Shown piece after piece: positions 12,606 through 24,594 of a stretch of DNA of 64,000 nt (the stretch's first letter is position 1; each line of letters starts with the position of its first letter). Below the pieces are notes generated by a model. The model saw only the letters and a program-made list of their open reading frames with translations. It was not told the origin of the DNA and did no database searches. The stretch is from Atherix ibis (taxonomy: Eukaryota; Arthropoda; Insecta; Diptera; Athericidae), in assembly GCA_958298945.1 (NCBI GenBank), contig OY282606.1:73209622-73273621 (forward strand). Direction: 5' to 3'. The position numbers were made by a program, and so were the translations under genes.

Positions 12606-14247
12606 GTGTATAGCCATGATCTGCCTGACGCAAGGCCAGAAAAATCGCACTGCGTGAGATCTGAGTTGAACACCTTCTTTAATAATAATTCTAAATATCG
12701 TCAAACTATCTTTCATTGCAAAAATAAGTCTACGACGCCCCAAGGTAGTGGCACAATGTTCCTTACATTTAGGAAAGTATACCACTATGTCAGATACATG
12801 AACAACAAAAAATCATCGGGGTCAGATTGTATTCCCAGCTGTGTTATTAAAAAATTCACAATGAACGCTATTCGAACAATTGCTTAAATAACTTTTACTT
12901 CCCGGATGCATGGAAGATAGCCAATATCATAAATATTCCAAAAACCAATAAGAAAAGCAAAATATCTCAACACAGACCAATCTCACTACTATCAAATGTT
13001 GGTAAAATTCTGGAAGCATTTATGTACAACCGACTGTACATGCATGCGGAAGACCGAAATATAATCCCCGCCAATCAATTCGGCTTTAGGAAACAGCACT
13101 CAACAACCGATGCGTTGTTCAAGCAGAACTCAGATGTATCAGCAGCACTGAATAGTAAAGCTACTACGCTGATATGCAGTTTAGACATACAAAAGGCTTT
13201 CGACACAGTCTGGTGGGATGGTCTTCTATATAAACTCTTAAAGCCTGGTGTGGATACAAACCTGCTGCTCATTTACCGATCCTTTTTTCAAAATCGAAAT
13301 TTTAAAATACAATACTCAAGTCCAAAGAATATGTAATGCAAAGGGGTGTTCCTCAGGGTTCAGTCTCGGGTCCATTACTATATTCCATATTTATTTCTGA
13401 CGCACCAGATTCTTATAAATATCAAACAATATTTTGCGCAGATGACACTCTCTTATACGCGCATCACCCAAACCCAAATTATGCAAAACTGAAGATAGAG
13501 AGGGGACTTAATAGCCTTGTAGATTATTATAAGACATGGGGAATTTACATAAATAGCGAAAAAACCCAAGTAATATGCATTAGAAATTCTGTCCGTAGGG
13601 GGTTTAAGCGATCAGTCCGGAAGAGCCGTGTAAATATCATTACCAATAACACAGTTGTGAAAACTTCAAAAAAGCTCAAATACCTGGGGGTGAATTTCTC
13701 AAACCTATTTAAATTTAATACACACGCAGATTTCAATATTCGTAAAGCGTGCTGGGCCTTTCATAAAATAGCGTTCCTCTTCAAAAGGAGACACGCCTTA
13801 TTCACCCAAACAAAGCTGCTTTTATATAAGCAATTAATAAGACCTATTCTAACTTATGGCTTTCCCATCTGGTTCTCTATCTCAAGAACTTACATAAATA
13901 AATTAGAAGCCTTCGAGAGGAAAATTCTCAGAACCTGCACAGGACTGTACAGGAGAGAAGACCTAAAGCATTATCCTAACAGCGTTCTATATAAGACTTG
14001 CGGAGAAAAACCGCTTCTTCAATATATACTACACCTAGCAGAAAAATACTTATCAAAAATGTGTAACCACCCAAACCGACTAATTAAGGATTCCGTAAAT
14101 AAATACAAGTCCACTCAAGTTATCCTACCTTACTGGTATCCATCTCCTCTAATGATAACTGACGAACGTTACAAAACGCAATTTATCCTTAATGCAGGAA
14201 GAACATTATTCTACCACGCAAACCAATCCCATTTACACTTAGGCTAG
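12606..14247 (+). pseudogene. Reverse transcriptase domain of the retroposon
   Basis: Conserved RT blocks appear in order over three frames: KKSSGSDCIPSCVIKK (12810-12860), ISQHRPISLLSNVGKIL (12965-13015), NQFGFRKQHSTTDAL (13073-13115), LDIQKAFDTVWWDGLL (13180-13230), QRGVPQGSVSGPLLYSIF (13339-13390) and FCADDTLLYAH (13432-13465). The catalytic box is normally Y/F-A-D-D; here the first residue is Cys. Frameshifts lie near 12880 and 13330. The last 303 codons, to a stop at 14247, are a single frame containing the thumb and C-terminal region (TYGFPIWFS, ERKILRTCTG). This protein would copy element RNA at the target nick, but the copy is broken. Confidence 0.85.
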
Positions 14248-14468
14248 AACGGCTGTGCCATATTGAACAAAACAGTATTTTGATCAATATTTGGATTAAC
14301 TACATACGTGTATGTGTATAGTACACTCATAAGTAGAATAATTAAAATAACTAGTTCTAAGTGTTATATAGTTTCTAGTTTTGAGTGTTGTTTTTAGTTT
14401 TAAGTATAGGTTTAGCAGTTCAATACAGGGTACTATGCAGCTATAAAGTACGAATAACTGCATACATA

Positions 14469-14858
14469 CACGGTGTGTCCCAAAAATAACAGGATATTAT
14501 ATTTAAATCATACAACATGTAGCGCCATCTATTGAAAATTTGTAGTATTAAAAAGATACATTTTCTCTTGTATCTTTTTACTGTTGTAAATTTTCAATAG
14601 ATGGCGCTGCATGTTGTATACAGCCATTTCAATAAAAGAAAAAGTGTGCTCATGTTACAAAACAAAAATGACTGGGATATCATCATAAAATGCTCCTTTC
14701 ATCTTGGTTTTCAGTTTTGCAAATAGAAAATAGTCACACGATGATAGATCAGACGAATACGGAGAGTGGTTGATGAGAGAAATCCGTTTTTTCATCAAAA
14801 ATTCGTTCATGTTGTATGATTTAAATATAAATTCCTGTTGTTTTTGGGACACACTGTG
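14469..14858. mobile_element. 390-bp scrambled mariner-type MITE
   Basis: The ends are CACGGTGTGTCCC and the reverse complement of CACAGTGTGTCCC, each flanked by TA (14467-14468, 14859-14860). Inside is a nearly perfect hairpin with ~50-bp arms (14510-14560 and 14569-14619). To its right, on the minus strand (about 14760-14660), a transposase fragment reads HSPYSSDLSSCDYFLFAKLK, which contains the third catalytic Asp of a DD34D mariner. The 5' leader with its start codon faces the other way (+ strand, near 14650), so the halves have been rearranged. It sits in the retroposon's 3' untranslated region and is younger than it. Confidence 0.8.
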
Positions 14859-15073
14859 TATATAGCAATAGATAAAAGAAAATAAAATTTAAGATATTAA
14901 TTAACGCGAAAGACAACGTGCATTATAGTACTATATCTCAAGACAATACATTGTCGAAACTAGACCAAAGTAATAGTCTTAAGTTACACATAAATTTTAG
15001 AATATACTGTTAGTTTTAGTAAATTAAATATAAATAATGTAAGAAATTTTATAGTAATATTAAACTAAAATAA

Positions 15074-15095
15074 AATTGAATTGAATTGAATTGAA
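15074..15095. repeat. (TTGAA)n retroposon tail
   Basis: About four TTGAA units form the 3' end of the retroposon and lead directly into the right target duplication. Confidence 0.85.
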
Positions 15096-15107
15096 GTGCG
15101 CCAACAT
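15094..15107. repeat. Target-site duplication, right copy
   Basis: Exact copy of the 14 bases at 11928-11941. Confidence 0.9.
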
Positions 15108-15167
15108 CTCTTTCTTTATCTCTTCTAACACTTTCGATAACATCTCTTTCTTTATCTCTTCTAACAC
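15103..15167. repeat. Tandem duplication, 36-bp period
   Basis: A 29-bp T-rich unit beginning AACATCTCTTTCTTTATC is present at 15103-15131 and 15139-15167. The first unit overlaps the target duplication, so this lies at the edge of the SINE copy. Confidence 0.85.
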
Positions 15168-15169
15168 GA

Positions 15170-17140
15170 TGTGCAAAACATTATAAGGATATTCATAACT
15201 CATTTAACGCGAGTGCTTGATTGTAAAAAAAACTATCTAAGCAAATTTGCCAGGATATTCAAAAAAAGCAAAATTTTTTATGGTTCTTTTCTACAAAATA
15301 AAAATTATTTTCTATTCGAATATATTTGTGATGTGAAAAGGGACATCTAGATTTTTGAGACCTTGCCTCATAATCTTATGCCTTTTTTATTTATTGTTAT
15401 CCTTCATTTCTTTTTTAAAATTTTGGTTAATGAGCAGGCATTTATAACTGTAAATTTGCGTTTGCGTTCGGTATAAGATTATTAAAGAATATTGAGACCC
15501 AAGCACGACCTCTGATATCTACTTAACAGTAAACTATTAATTTTATTAGCTATACTCACAAAAGTATAGTGATCGAGACAATTAATTCGTACTATATGGG
15601 CTCAGCAAATAATTTCAAGCCTACTATGGTTAGACCCTGTGCTTGATGGGATCATTTTTGCCGTTCTAATTGTTTGGTTCAGACGTCCAAAATCGAATCA
15701 CAGACTATTACTCCGCTAATGATGATGACTATAACATATCTAGTCATGGATCACATTTATTTACCTCCTTACTGATGGAAATTATCTAATTTAACCTACA
15801 ATGGATCATCTTTCGCGATCGGCTAAAATGAATTAATAATGAATATTTTAACTAAATTATCCCATATTAAACTCTAAAAATTTCAACTCATTGATATTTA
15901 AAGGTCTTTGACTCCGAACTTATGCATAATTAAACCCCAAAGGAGGATAATTTCTTTGCTTAGATTTAATAAATAATAAATATATTGTAATTAAAAATAA
16001 TTTCTTATTATTGATTAGAAACGTCACTGAAATCCATAATATTTTTCTTGCTATTTCAATGGTTTTTTTTAATGACATCAATATTACAAAAAAACCGAAA
16101 TTTGGTTTTAATTTTCTTATATTTTTTTAAATGAGAATATTTTTAATTGCTATTGGAAACAAAGTTTTAGAAAATGTAAGAAATGAGAATGCTAATTAAA
16201 AAAAGTCCAAAGGAAACTAAAATTAAGATTTTTATATATCCAGAAACACCAGAAAAAACTGCAAATTATCTTTAATTAATAATAAATTATATGCCTTCCC
16301 AAGAGTTATAACGACTCAGCGCTCATTCCACGATGGATTAAAATTTTTCTGGAAAACAAATTAAATTGTCTTCATTGGAAACTTTCCAACTTTTATTTGC
16401 AATTAGTCATCTTAACCAAAATTCCATATTTCTATTCCCACCTACAGTATAATAGCATTACAGTGTCTAAGGAAGATTATTCACCCTTTCGACCATAAAT
16501 TATTATAAAAATCTTAACAGGATAACAAAATTGTTGTTTTTAAGAAAAATTCTTGTAACTTAGAAGATGGCTTCATGTTTAAAAAAGAAAAATGTATATA
16601 ATAGGATAAAAAATTACTAATTACAACAGAATGTCGTTAGAAAGTTTGACCGTATAGAATCTACCCTCGGATAATAATTGATGCTCATTTCTAGAAGATG
16701 TGCAGAAAATCCTTTTTAATTACTATTATTATAATTACTTTAATCCTTTGAACATATTTATCACCCCTTTTTGATGACTTCTTAATATTTATTGTTGAAA
16801 TTTTCTAATTTTGTTTTTCTTAATAAAAAGTTTTGCAAATGTCCTTAATTTATTACGTTTGTATTTTTTTTTAAATTTTATTTTGTTTTGTTATTAATTA
16901 ATTCTAGAAACTTTAGGAGAATCTGCCCAATTTTTTTTATCAATAATTACGATAACTTTTGATTTGGTCCTTTTACTCCTTTTCTTTGCTTTCAGAAAAT
17001 TTTCTTTGTAATATCTTAATTAGTAAAGTCAAATAATTAAAAAAATCATCAAGAAAAATACCATATTTTAGTTAAAAAAGTGATTATTTGCATTTTTTAT
17101 ATTATGAAATAAATATAATATTCTCAATTTGTTTAAGTCA
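15170..17140. other. AT-rich non-coding stretch
   Basis: I see no gene or element. Long A/T runs and frequent stops occur in all frames. Confidence 0.55.
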
Positions 17141-17144
17141 GGAC

Positions 17145-17825
17145 CACGCGCACATAATATATATATAAGAGGATTTTACGATTAATATCTCGTCTTGATA
17201 AAAAAAAAAATTTTAGGTTTAAAATTTATTTTTCAACAATGTCGCCTCTTAACTTGATTCACTTAGTCCAACATTTTTCTATTATTGTATCCTATCTAAA
17301 GCAAAACAATAAAAATAGGCTTTTGGATGAGCAATTACCTTTTCAAAATAATTGATGCGGATTTTGCTGTGTGCATCCCAAAACACTGTGGCCATAACTT
17401 TGTTCGCCGATAAAGTCTCCTTGGCGTTCCTTGGGATCGGTTGGCTATGGAAAACCTACTGTTTGGATTGTACTTTAGTCTCTGGGGTGCTGTGATGAAT
17501 CCAAATTTCTTTTGCTGTGATGAATCCAAATTATTTGGATTACACTTTAACATCGACCAATATTCTTTTGAATTGCGGGCAATCGCGGCACCCATCTTCC
17601 GGGATGGTCTCTCATATTCAAATTAATTGTTAAAATGCTCTTCACCCATTCACTTAAGATCCTCACAACCTCAGCAATCAGGCACACTTTGACTCTACAA
17701 TCATATCGTGAATTTTTTTCTGATGTAGTTATCCTAGTTTGGATGACGCGGATGTTCTACCCCAAAACGCTTGTAAAAATTCCAGCTTCAAATATTTTAT
17801 AGTCAATAAAGTCAGTGCGTGGTCC
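17145..17825 (-). mobile_element. Eroded mariner-like copy with internal deletion
   Basis: On the minus strand the region around 17420-17340 reads approximately KLWPQCFGMHTAKSASIILKR across a frame change, which fits the KVMATVFWDAHxxxxINYFEK block just after the first catalytic Asp of irritans-type mariners. At about 17285-17225 it gives KCW.K.IKLRGD, the usual C-terminal tail. The catalytic centre between them is deleted. GGACCACGCGCAC near 17143-17156 and GTGC-GTGGTCC near 17815-17825 may be its worn terminal repeats. Element ends are uncertain. Confidence 0.55.
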
Positions 17826-17829
17826 CCAT

Positions 17830-19035
17830 AAACTTTTGAATAGTAGAAGCACCATCCTTTGTAATCATACCACCCTTGTATTTTAACAATACAAATAACC
17901 CAAAACTATATGAAGGAATAAATCCGCCCGATGCTTTTAGCAACCAATAGAGTCGATTTCTGTCAGTGAAAATATTGCGCTCGGATTTTCACAAAATTAT
18001 GTCCTGAAATTATTATTAATTTTATGGTTGAATCTTGTACATTAATATGAATGTTTACGATGAGAGAAACTTCTTCATCCGGCATTCGATCGAGCACTGT
18101 AGTCCCACGTTCGGTGATAGACAATAAGCATCGCTATATAAAAATAAATAAATAGTTTTAGAAATTTTAACACGATAGAGAACTTATTTTCAAATTTAAT
18201 TTTTTGTTGGTCAAGAAATTTGTGGAGTGGAGCAAATATAGTAAGAATAGGAAGTTGTCTTTTTTAATGCACATTTTATAGTAAAGAATGAGTACAAAAA
18301 TCATATGTCAGTTGAATGAGTTTATACGTTTTTGGAATTATTCCTATTTAGCAAGTTAGTTGGATAAATTTAATGCTTAAACTAAATCCGGAGCATAACA
18401 TCTCAATGGTCTTTACAAAAATAAAAGGTTTTTGAATAAGTAGCTTTAGTCTTTAATTATTATTGTCCTAAGTATAGTTGTCTATTCAATATACCACCAA
18501 CTTACGTAGTTGTTCAGAATTAAATAAATACACACCTTGCTCAAGTGGCCAAACGTAAACCTTCCTCAAACATTGTTGAGAATTTTTAAAATTTTCTATC
18601 AGAATGATGAATATTTGAATTATTACGTAATTTCAGAAATAATTAAAACTACTCATAGCATCTATGAATTTTTTTTTGCGTATTTCACATAGAAATTTTT
18701 TTGTCGAAAGAGCCAAAACAAAATGTGTGCCTAAAATGCTCACAATCATCAAAAGTAACAGCGCGTCAACGATCCCAAGACAAAAATATTTAATATTTCA
18801 AAAAGCGTATCGAGTAATTCTGCTATGAATATGAGTTTTACGGATATTGTAAGATATCTTTTCTGGAAGGACAATCAAACAATGATAAATACTAGAAGTG
18901 ACCTATATGTCTTGGCGAACACTAGGTTCTAAACCGACTTTGCAGTCCCTAGAAATTTGCAATGTTCCTTCAGTACCGACCTTTGAGTGACAGTACCGAC
19001 CAAGTACTCTTTACACAAAACTAGTACAACGGAGA
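17830..19035. other. Non-coding stretch
   Basis: No gene or element is recognisable. Confidence 0.5.
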
Positions 19036-19059
19036 TCATGGTGCCGCATGGTGTTCAAA

Positions 19060-19240
19060 CACACTGTGCCTGAGCAGAGAGATTATGCGCCTTTGGTTGA
19101 AATATGATAACTGTGGTGTAATATCTATATCGCATACACAGTCTTAGTATCGGATGTGAGGGGTACCATTTATCCCGTGTGCTCTCACTGCAGATGATAG
19201 TAGAAGTTTAGGTAGGCGTTGCTGATAACAGTTAAGCTTA
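19060..19240 (+). repeat. Orphan R1-like 3' untranslated region
   Basis: This + strand segment aligns with the reverse complement of 22520-22800, the region just 3' of an R1-like ORF. Shared landmarks are ACACACTGTGCC, AACTGTGGT, ACCTATATCGC-like, CCCGTGTGCTCTCACTGC and AGGTAGGC. No open reading frame of the element is attached here. Confidence 0.6.
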
Positions 19241-20650
19241 GATTACACCATGCATCGAAATGATGTTCCAGACGTCAAATTTCCCCTTTTTTGCGTATAT
19301 AACAATGTAATATATGCGCGAACACTCACGCACTTTGCGCGAGCATGAGATTATGCAGCTTCGTATGCTCCAATGAACATCTGCAAGAATAATTAATTGC
19401 GATACACGCACAATTTAGGCAAGCAAAAAAGTAGTTACAATATGTTAAAATTGTATTTTGATCGCGTTATGGCTTGTGCATTTTTTATTGGTAAATTCTC
19501 TAGTTGGCCGCTGCTGTTATTACTTTATTTACTTTGTATCATTTATTTATTTGAATTCATTTATTTATTTCAGTAAATATTTTATATTTTATTTCAACAT
19601 TTCAATATTAATTTCAATAATAATAATTAATGATCCAGTGGCACTGGCATTTTATTAAACATATTTTTGATAGTTTTTTAAATTTTCATTAAGTAACCTT
19701 GACTTTGCATATGTTAAAATAATTTTATATTTTAAATAATAAATATTAAAGTCATAAATTTTATAAAATTGATCACAAATAAAATAAATACAAATGAATG
19801 AGCAAGAAATTGTGCACAGTAAATGTGGGACCTGTTAAATGTCGAATTAAGCGATGCGCAATACGAACGACGTCATATGTAATATATTTGCGAACAAGGA
19901 ATTTCCCCTACTACATTTTTGTCATAAGGAACATTTACGCGCGTTTGCGCAAACATCGTGCACTCACACGATCAGCGTAATATACCGGCGAACTTTTCGT
20001 AGAGTTAAACGATTTGTGAGCGAACCATTGACAAGAAAAGATCGTCTATTAGACGCACATTACTGACTGTTAGCAACGGTTGAACTCTTGGTGGACGTAG
20101 ATGGTCAGGGCGGGTTGAAGGCTAGGTGAGCTTCCTACAAGTCAGATTGCTCACCATAGCGGACTTGACTGATGGATTAGTTTTCTGAATGCTGAGAAAG
20201 GTTGGAATAGGAAGCTGCGTCCACTTGCCATTAGAATAAAACGGAAGAGGTTCAAAAGTAGGAGTGAAAGACATGAGAGGGTTCGACTGTCTGAGGCAAT
20301 TTAAGCAATATAAATACAAAGAATATTAACAATGCAATACAAAGAAAGGTTTATTTTGCGCCGATTGGGCATATCCCAATTTCTATGGTTCTAGGCGACC
20401 CGCAATATGCCTAACGATAAGTATATAACCTTAAACGACAGATCTATTGTAAAGTATTCTAATTCTTCTATGAAAGTTATGAGTTTGTACGTGAGTTATT
20501 AGTAGGCATTTTATATAACTGTTGTCATAAATATCATAAGTTTTAAGAAGAAAGTTTATTTATGATGAAGAGTAAGTTTAAGATGGATAATTTTCCGCTC
20601 ATTGGCTTTCACTCTCTACTTAATAAACGGCTTTTGGTGGATAAAAGAAA
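19241..20650. other. Non-coding stretch
   Basis: I find no supported gene. Short open stretches near 19458-19658 and 19798-20066 have no recognisable content. Confidence 0.5.
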
Positions 20651-20653
20651 TAT

Positions 20654-20775
20654 ATTCAAATATTTCTTCTATGTTTCAATATTTTACATTTAAATTTTTC
20701 TTAGCATTAAATTAAATTATACAAAAATTTATTTATACTCGTATAATTTAATTTAATGCTAAGAAATATTTGAAT
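20654..20775. repeat. Compound inverted repeat
   Basis: Perfect 26-bp arms lie at 20697-20722 and 20741-20766 with an 18-nt spacer. The right arm runs straight into AAGAAATATTTGAAT (20761-20775), which is the reverse complement of a second block at 20654-20668, on the far side of the left arm. The pairing is therefore two-step, as after a local inverted copy event. Confidence 0.8.
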
Positions 20776-20779
20776 GCTT

Positions 20780-22185
20780 TATTCAAATTTCTAATCATAT
20801 TATTAGAGAAAATTCATTGCCTATTTATCATAAATTTAAGAATTATTCAACTGAAAATCGAATATTTTACTTATTTTTATAGGAACTAATTTATCTTTCT
20901 TTTTAAAGAATTGTATGAACGGAACTAAAGCTCTTAGACATCTTAAAAATAAACCACCAATTCCGATAAGAAAATTCCGAAGATTCTTAAGATATTTGTA
21001 ATTTTTCTGACTTTCAACAGTCAATATTGGGCTCCCCCATATTGTTCTGGTAATATTAGTCTTGAAGCTATTCTATCTGCTACAAGGCCAATATAATAAA
21101 ATATCGAGCCATCGTTGGGAATTGTACACTACACGAATTTGAATTAAAATTTATGTGACATTCGTCGATTTTTATTTCGACGTTTTCTGGTCCGTTTCTC
21201 TGAAAAAATTACTATTTTTTGCCATTGTGTGACGTCAATATCCTTTTCAGTTCTAGAAATATGCTTTCGGAATAGCACATATGCAAGTCAGACAAACTGG
21301 CAATGTTTGAAAAGTAAATATACATAAAATGAAAAGGCAAAGTGTGCATGTAAAATCGAAAGTATATAAGAGGAAAGGAGTGGCATCTGTCTTCTCCCGC
21401 CATCCTTTTAGGGAGCAATAAGAGACAGATTATATTCATCTTTATTCATCAGTTGTGAAAGCTCAAGCAATGAGGGTGGAAATATTTTCATCTTTATTCA
21501 TCAGTTCCAATTACCCAGAATATCTTCTATTTGTTCTGAATATCAAATAAGAACAATATATGCACAAACAGGAATTAACATTAATTTCATGATAACTACG
21601 AGTCATTGTACATTCCATAAAGAATCGATATGCATAGCTGTTAGATCAACTTTATGTGTAAGTGATAATGTCCACGTATTGACTTTTAGGTGGACATTAT
21701 AAGAGTCGGGATAAATTTATGAGGATATTCACTTTTGAACCCTTTTTTCTGCACTTATAGCAAAAAAGATTAGCTTAGGAGAAGTCAGTAAAGAGATAAT
21801 TCAAATACATTAAACTAAAGGGAAATGAGTCTTCAAATAGATATTGAGTTGATTTTAAGCAAAACAAATTGTAGCTTTTCGTTAGGGGGGTTTGGTCTTA
21901 CCCCATAAAATTCAAAATAAGTTAAATTTACAAATAGTGATATTTTGTTGAATATTTATAAATTTTTAGTTCCGATCGAGAGGAACATTTCCATCATGGA
22001 TCTTATTGTTGATCTATCACTTTTATTCTTGACAACTCTTATCTACGAGTAGTAAATATTCTAAATTATCTTATTGTTGTTTTACTTACATATAACTCCT
22101 TCTATATGAGTATGTATTTTCCAAAATTCTCACAGATAAAAGGCAAACTATTTTCACTAACATAAGCAGGCTATGCTGGTCTTGT
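20780..22185. other. Non-coding stretch
   Basis: No gene or element could be supported. A T/A-rich direct repeat containing ATCTTTATTCATCAGTT occurs near 21437 and 21488. Confidence 0.5.
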
Positions 22186-22190
22186 TTAGC

Positions 22191-22234
22191 AAGTCTTATC
22201 ACGATCATCAATGGTGATGATCGTGATAAGACTT
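22191..22234. repeat. 20-bp perfect inverted repeat, 4-nt loop
   Basis: AAGTCTTATCACGATCATCA (22191-22210) is followed, after atgg, by its exact reverse complement (22215-22234). No transposon ends are nearby. Confidence 0.9.
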
Positions 22235-22586
22235 CCAAATCTTTGACTTTCCTGTCTACCATATCCAATTAAACCATATTTTCCATAAGCTTTGGAATCT
22301 TCAAATTTATAGTAAAAAGTTTCAGGCCAAATAATTTGATCTGACTAAAACCGGCTTAGTTGACTAGTAACATCTATCTTCTCTTATATTCTAATCAAAT
22401 GAATCCAGAAAGTAAAATAACTCAACTTTCTTAAAGCTTAAGTGTTTGATCTCTATCTGACCAGAAATATTATATTATTTAACGTGACTTATCTGTCGTT
22501 AAACATAAAATCACGAGTCGCCTCCGAGCATAGGAATTGACTTACGCTCAATCAACGCACCACCATTACTGGCAGTTTACAGACTA

Positions 22587-22630
22587 TTTAGATAGGCCTC
22601 ACCAACTATTAGTGGCGAGGCCTATCTAAA
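22587..22630. repeat. Inverted repeat in the R1-like 3' region
   Basis: TTTAGATAGGCCTC (22587-22600) pairs perfectly with 22617-22630, and pairing extends inward with one mismatch. In the sister copies at 47.1 and 53.1 kb one of the two arm positions holds a different sequence. Confidence 0.8.
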
Positions 22631-22996
22631 CCCCTACTATCATAAGCAGTGACAGCACCCGAGATAATTACCAGTATCTTCCACCAGCTATCCGTACACC
22701 GTACCCGCGATATAGGTATTAACCACAGCCACTACGTTGTTGCCTAAGCGCCTCACCAATGTCGGGCACAGTGTGTTCCAACACCATTGGGCATCCCGAC
22801 TCCCGTAGTACCAATTTTTGTTTTAAGAGTACTTCGGTTTGTACTCCGCTTATTGAGCTACGGTAAGGAATTTTGTAAATCCCTAGACACCGCTAAGCCA
22901 ACACAGGTACACGGATTCACCAATACCCGAAAGTACAACCGTAATATACCTTGGTCTTTCATCCGGTTATAGCCACCCTGCGTGTCATTCTCACAT

Positions 22997-23344
22997 TCAT
23001 TCACGCACCATTCTCGCTCTCCTCTCAAAAAGTTCCATGGCAAATCTATTAAGGCATTCATACTTCTCTCTCACACCCAACACACCACTCACATCCACAC
23101 CCTCTTCGTTCACCACGATTCCACCTAAGTCATGCAAATCCCCGTACAGACCATACCGCTTGGCACTCTCCTTCGCCGCACCACAAGAGCATTTAGCCTC
23201 CGCAGCCAACCCACGCCTGTACAGGAAGCCATTCATACTACCGTGTCCCGTGAGTAAATACCCAAAGTACAGACCAAATTCAAATCCATACGCAGATGCA
23301 GAGCACACATCCGAAATAAACATGTGCGTCCATCTGCCATTCAT
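22997..23344 (-). pseudogene. R1-like ORF2 C-terminal region
   Basis: A 115-codon open frame reads LLTGHGSMNGFLYRRGLA, then AEAKCSCGAAKESAKR, then LYGDLHDLGGI and LNRFAMELFERRARM. The Cys-x-Cys followed by a decayed histidine region corresponds to the CCHC-like zinc motif at the C-terminus of R1-group retroposon proteins (expected form CxCGxxxExxxHxxxxC); the His and last Cys are gone. It is the downstream end of the same element as the RT fragment at 24319-24594. Not functional. Confidence 0.65.
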
Positions 23345-23582
23345 ACTCTTATCCCATCGACGTTGCCAAATTTTATACCTTCTGGTCAGGATCAGTACAC
23401 GCCACTGGCGTGGACTGAGATCTTAAACATCTTCATTCATAACCAGACAACCAGCAAGCGGGATGTCCCGCCGTAGACGGTAGTGAATACTTCCACGCAG
23501 CACCTCCAGGTCCAATGGAATTTCTCCCATGAGAACCTACATCGCCTCGATTGACACGGTTCTACATACATTCAAAGTCAGA

Positions 23583-23685
23583 CGCTGTAATGAATTTATG
23601 CCCACCCTTGCATACTGATATGTCAGCCCACACACACGGTGTGGGCATAAATTCATTACAGCGTAATGTCAGCCCACACACACGG
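23583..23685. repeat. 23-bp inverted repeat plus duplicated spacer
   Basis: Arms at 23583-23605 and 23641-23663 are perfect reverse complements. The 20-bp block ATGTCAGCCCACACACACGG inside the spacer (23620-23639) is repeated in direct orientation just after the right arm (23666-23685). This gives an inverted copy followed by return to the original strand. Confidence 0.9.
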
Positions 23686-23865
23686 CGCATATATTGCACA
23701 CGGAACAAACACACTCTTGTACAGGACTTTTACCGATCTGGATCGAAGTCCCCATTCTTTGCGAAATACTCGCACCAGCATGCCAACCAAACCAACCACG
23801 TGGCTCCTTAGATGTTATAAGTGAGGCCTAAAGTTCAGCCTCTCACCTACCTTTACTCCAAGGTG

Positions 23866-23906
23866 CCGTACTTCCCGTGCGTATCGGACCCGCACGGGAA
23901 GTACGG
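23866..23906. repeat. 16-bp perfect inverted repeat, 9-nt loop
   Basis: CCGTACTTCCCGTGCG (23866-23881) and its exact reverse complement (23891-23906), within the R1-like element. Confidence 0.9.
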
Positions 23907-24318
23907 TATTGGCGGCCTACTAGCCGCCAAAAATCCCTTGAACAACATGCACACGGTTTTTCTTTCTAAAACATTCACTCCCATTCTATTGGCAGCTTCC
24001 TGCTAACTCTACTGCAGACCTACTCCTCCCCTCAATCAGAAGCAGAATATCATTATCATATGTGATCACACCGCATTCGGACTTCTCCAGCCAAGAGACC
24101 ATTCATCATCATATTCCAGATGGCGGGGCAGACCACAGATCCCTATGAGCAGCCACGCACCATCTGGCGAACAACCCTCCCATTGTTCCCGCACACTACC
24201 GCATATATTTCATGGAAGTAATTTCTTCACGTGAAACCTCCTTAAGCCGCTCAATAATGCGATCCCATCGGAGGCAGTTGAACGTACTCCGGAAATCTAC
24301 AAACACACCACATACGTA

Positions 24319-24594
24319 CTAACTCTCATTCTCAGCAACATACCGTCTTACACACATCCAAGCGTCCTCCGTTGAATTACCTTTCGTAAATTCATACTGA
24401 GAGCCGCATACATTGGAGTCTGCCAACTTCACATTCAGCCGGTGTACCATCATCCGCTTGAGGACTTTGCTGAATACTGGCAGTAAGCATATCGGCTTAT
24501 AGGAGGACGGGTCAGTCCGTATCCCGTCCGGAGACTTGGGATGGATAACCACATCTTCTAATTTCCATTCACTCGGAAATACACCACTCTCCAC
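24319..24594 (-). pseudogene. R1-like reverse transcriptase fragment
   Basis: The minus strand reads FPSEWKLEDVVIHPKSPDG, DPSSYKPICLLPVFSKVLK, RMMVHRLNVKL, then GSQYEFTKGNSTEDAW. These are RT blocks 1-3 of R1-group retroposons (YRPICLLPxxxKVxE and the QxGFxxGxSTxDA block, here with Tyr-Glu in place of Gly-Phe). The catalytic YADD block is not found in the decayed region between this and the C-terminal fragment. Confidence 0.75.

Larger units (their letters stand above)
11942..15093 (+). mobile_element. 5'-truncated non-LTR retroposon
   Basis: The element lies between exact 14-bp target duplications. It begins inside the endonuclease domain: ISRISNFNSK, LIIVSIYIRPSCPFQEISN, then IIAEGDINSRNTIWGD (about 12130-12180), the conserved GDFNAxHxxWG motif of APE-type endonucleases. 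The reverse transcriptase follows, and no RNase H is evident after it. A long 3' untranslated region (14248-15073) ends in a TTGAA tandem tail. The RT style suggests the jockey/F-element group. A 390-bp mariner-type element has inserted into the 3' untranslated region. Confidence 0.85.
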
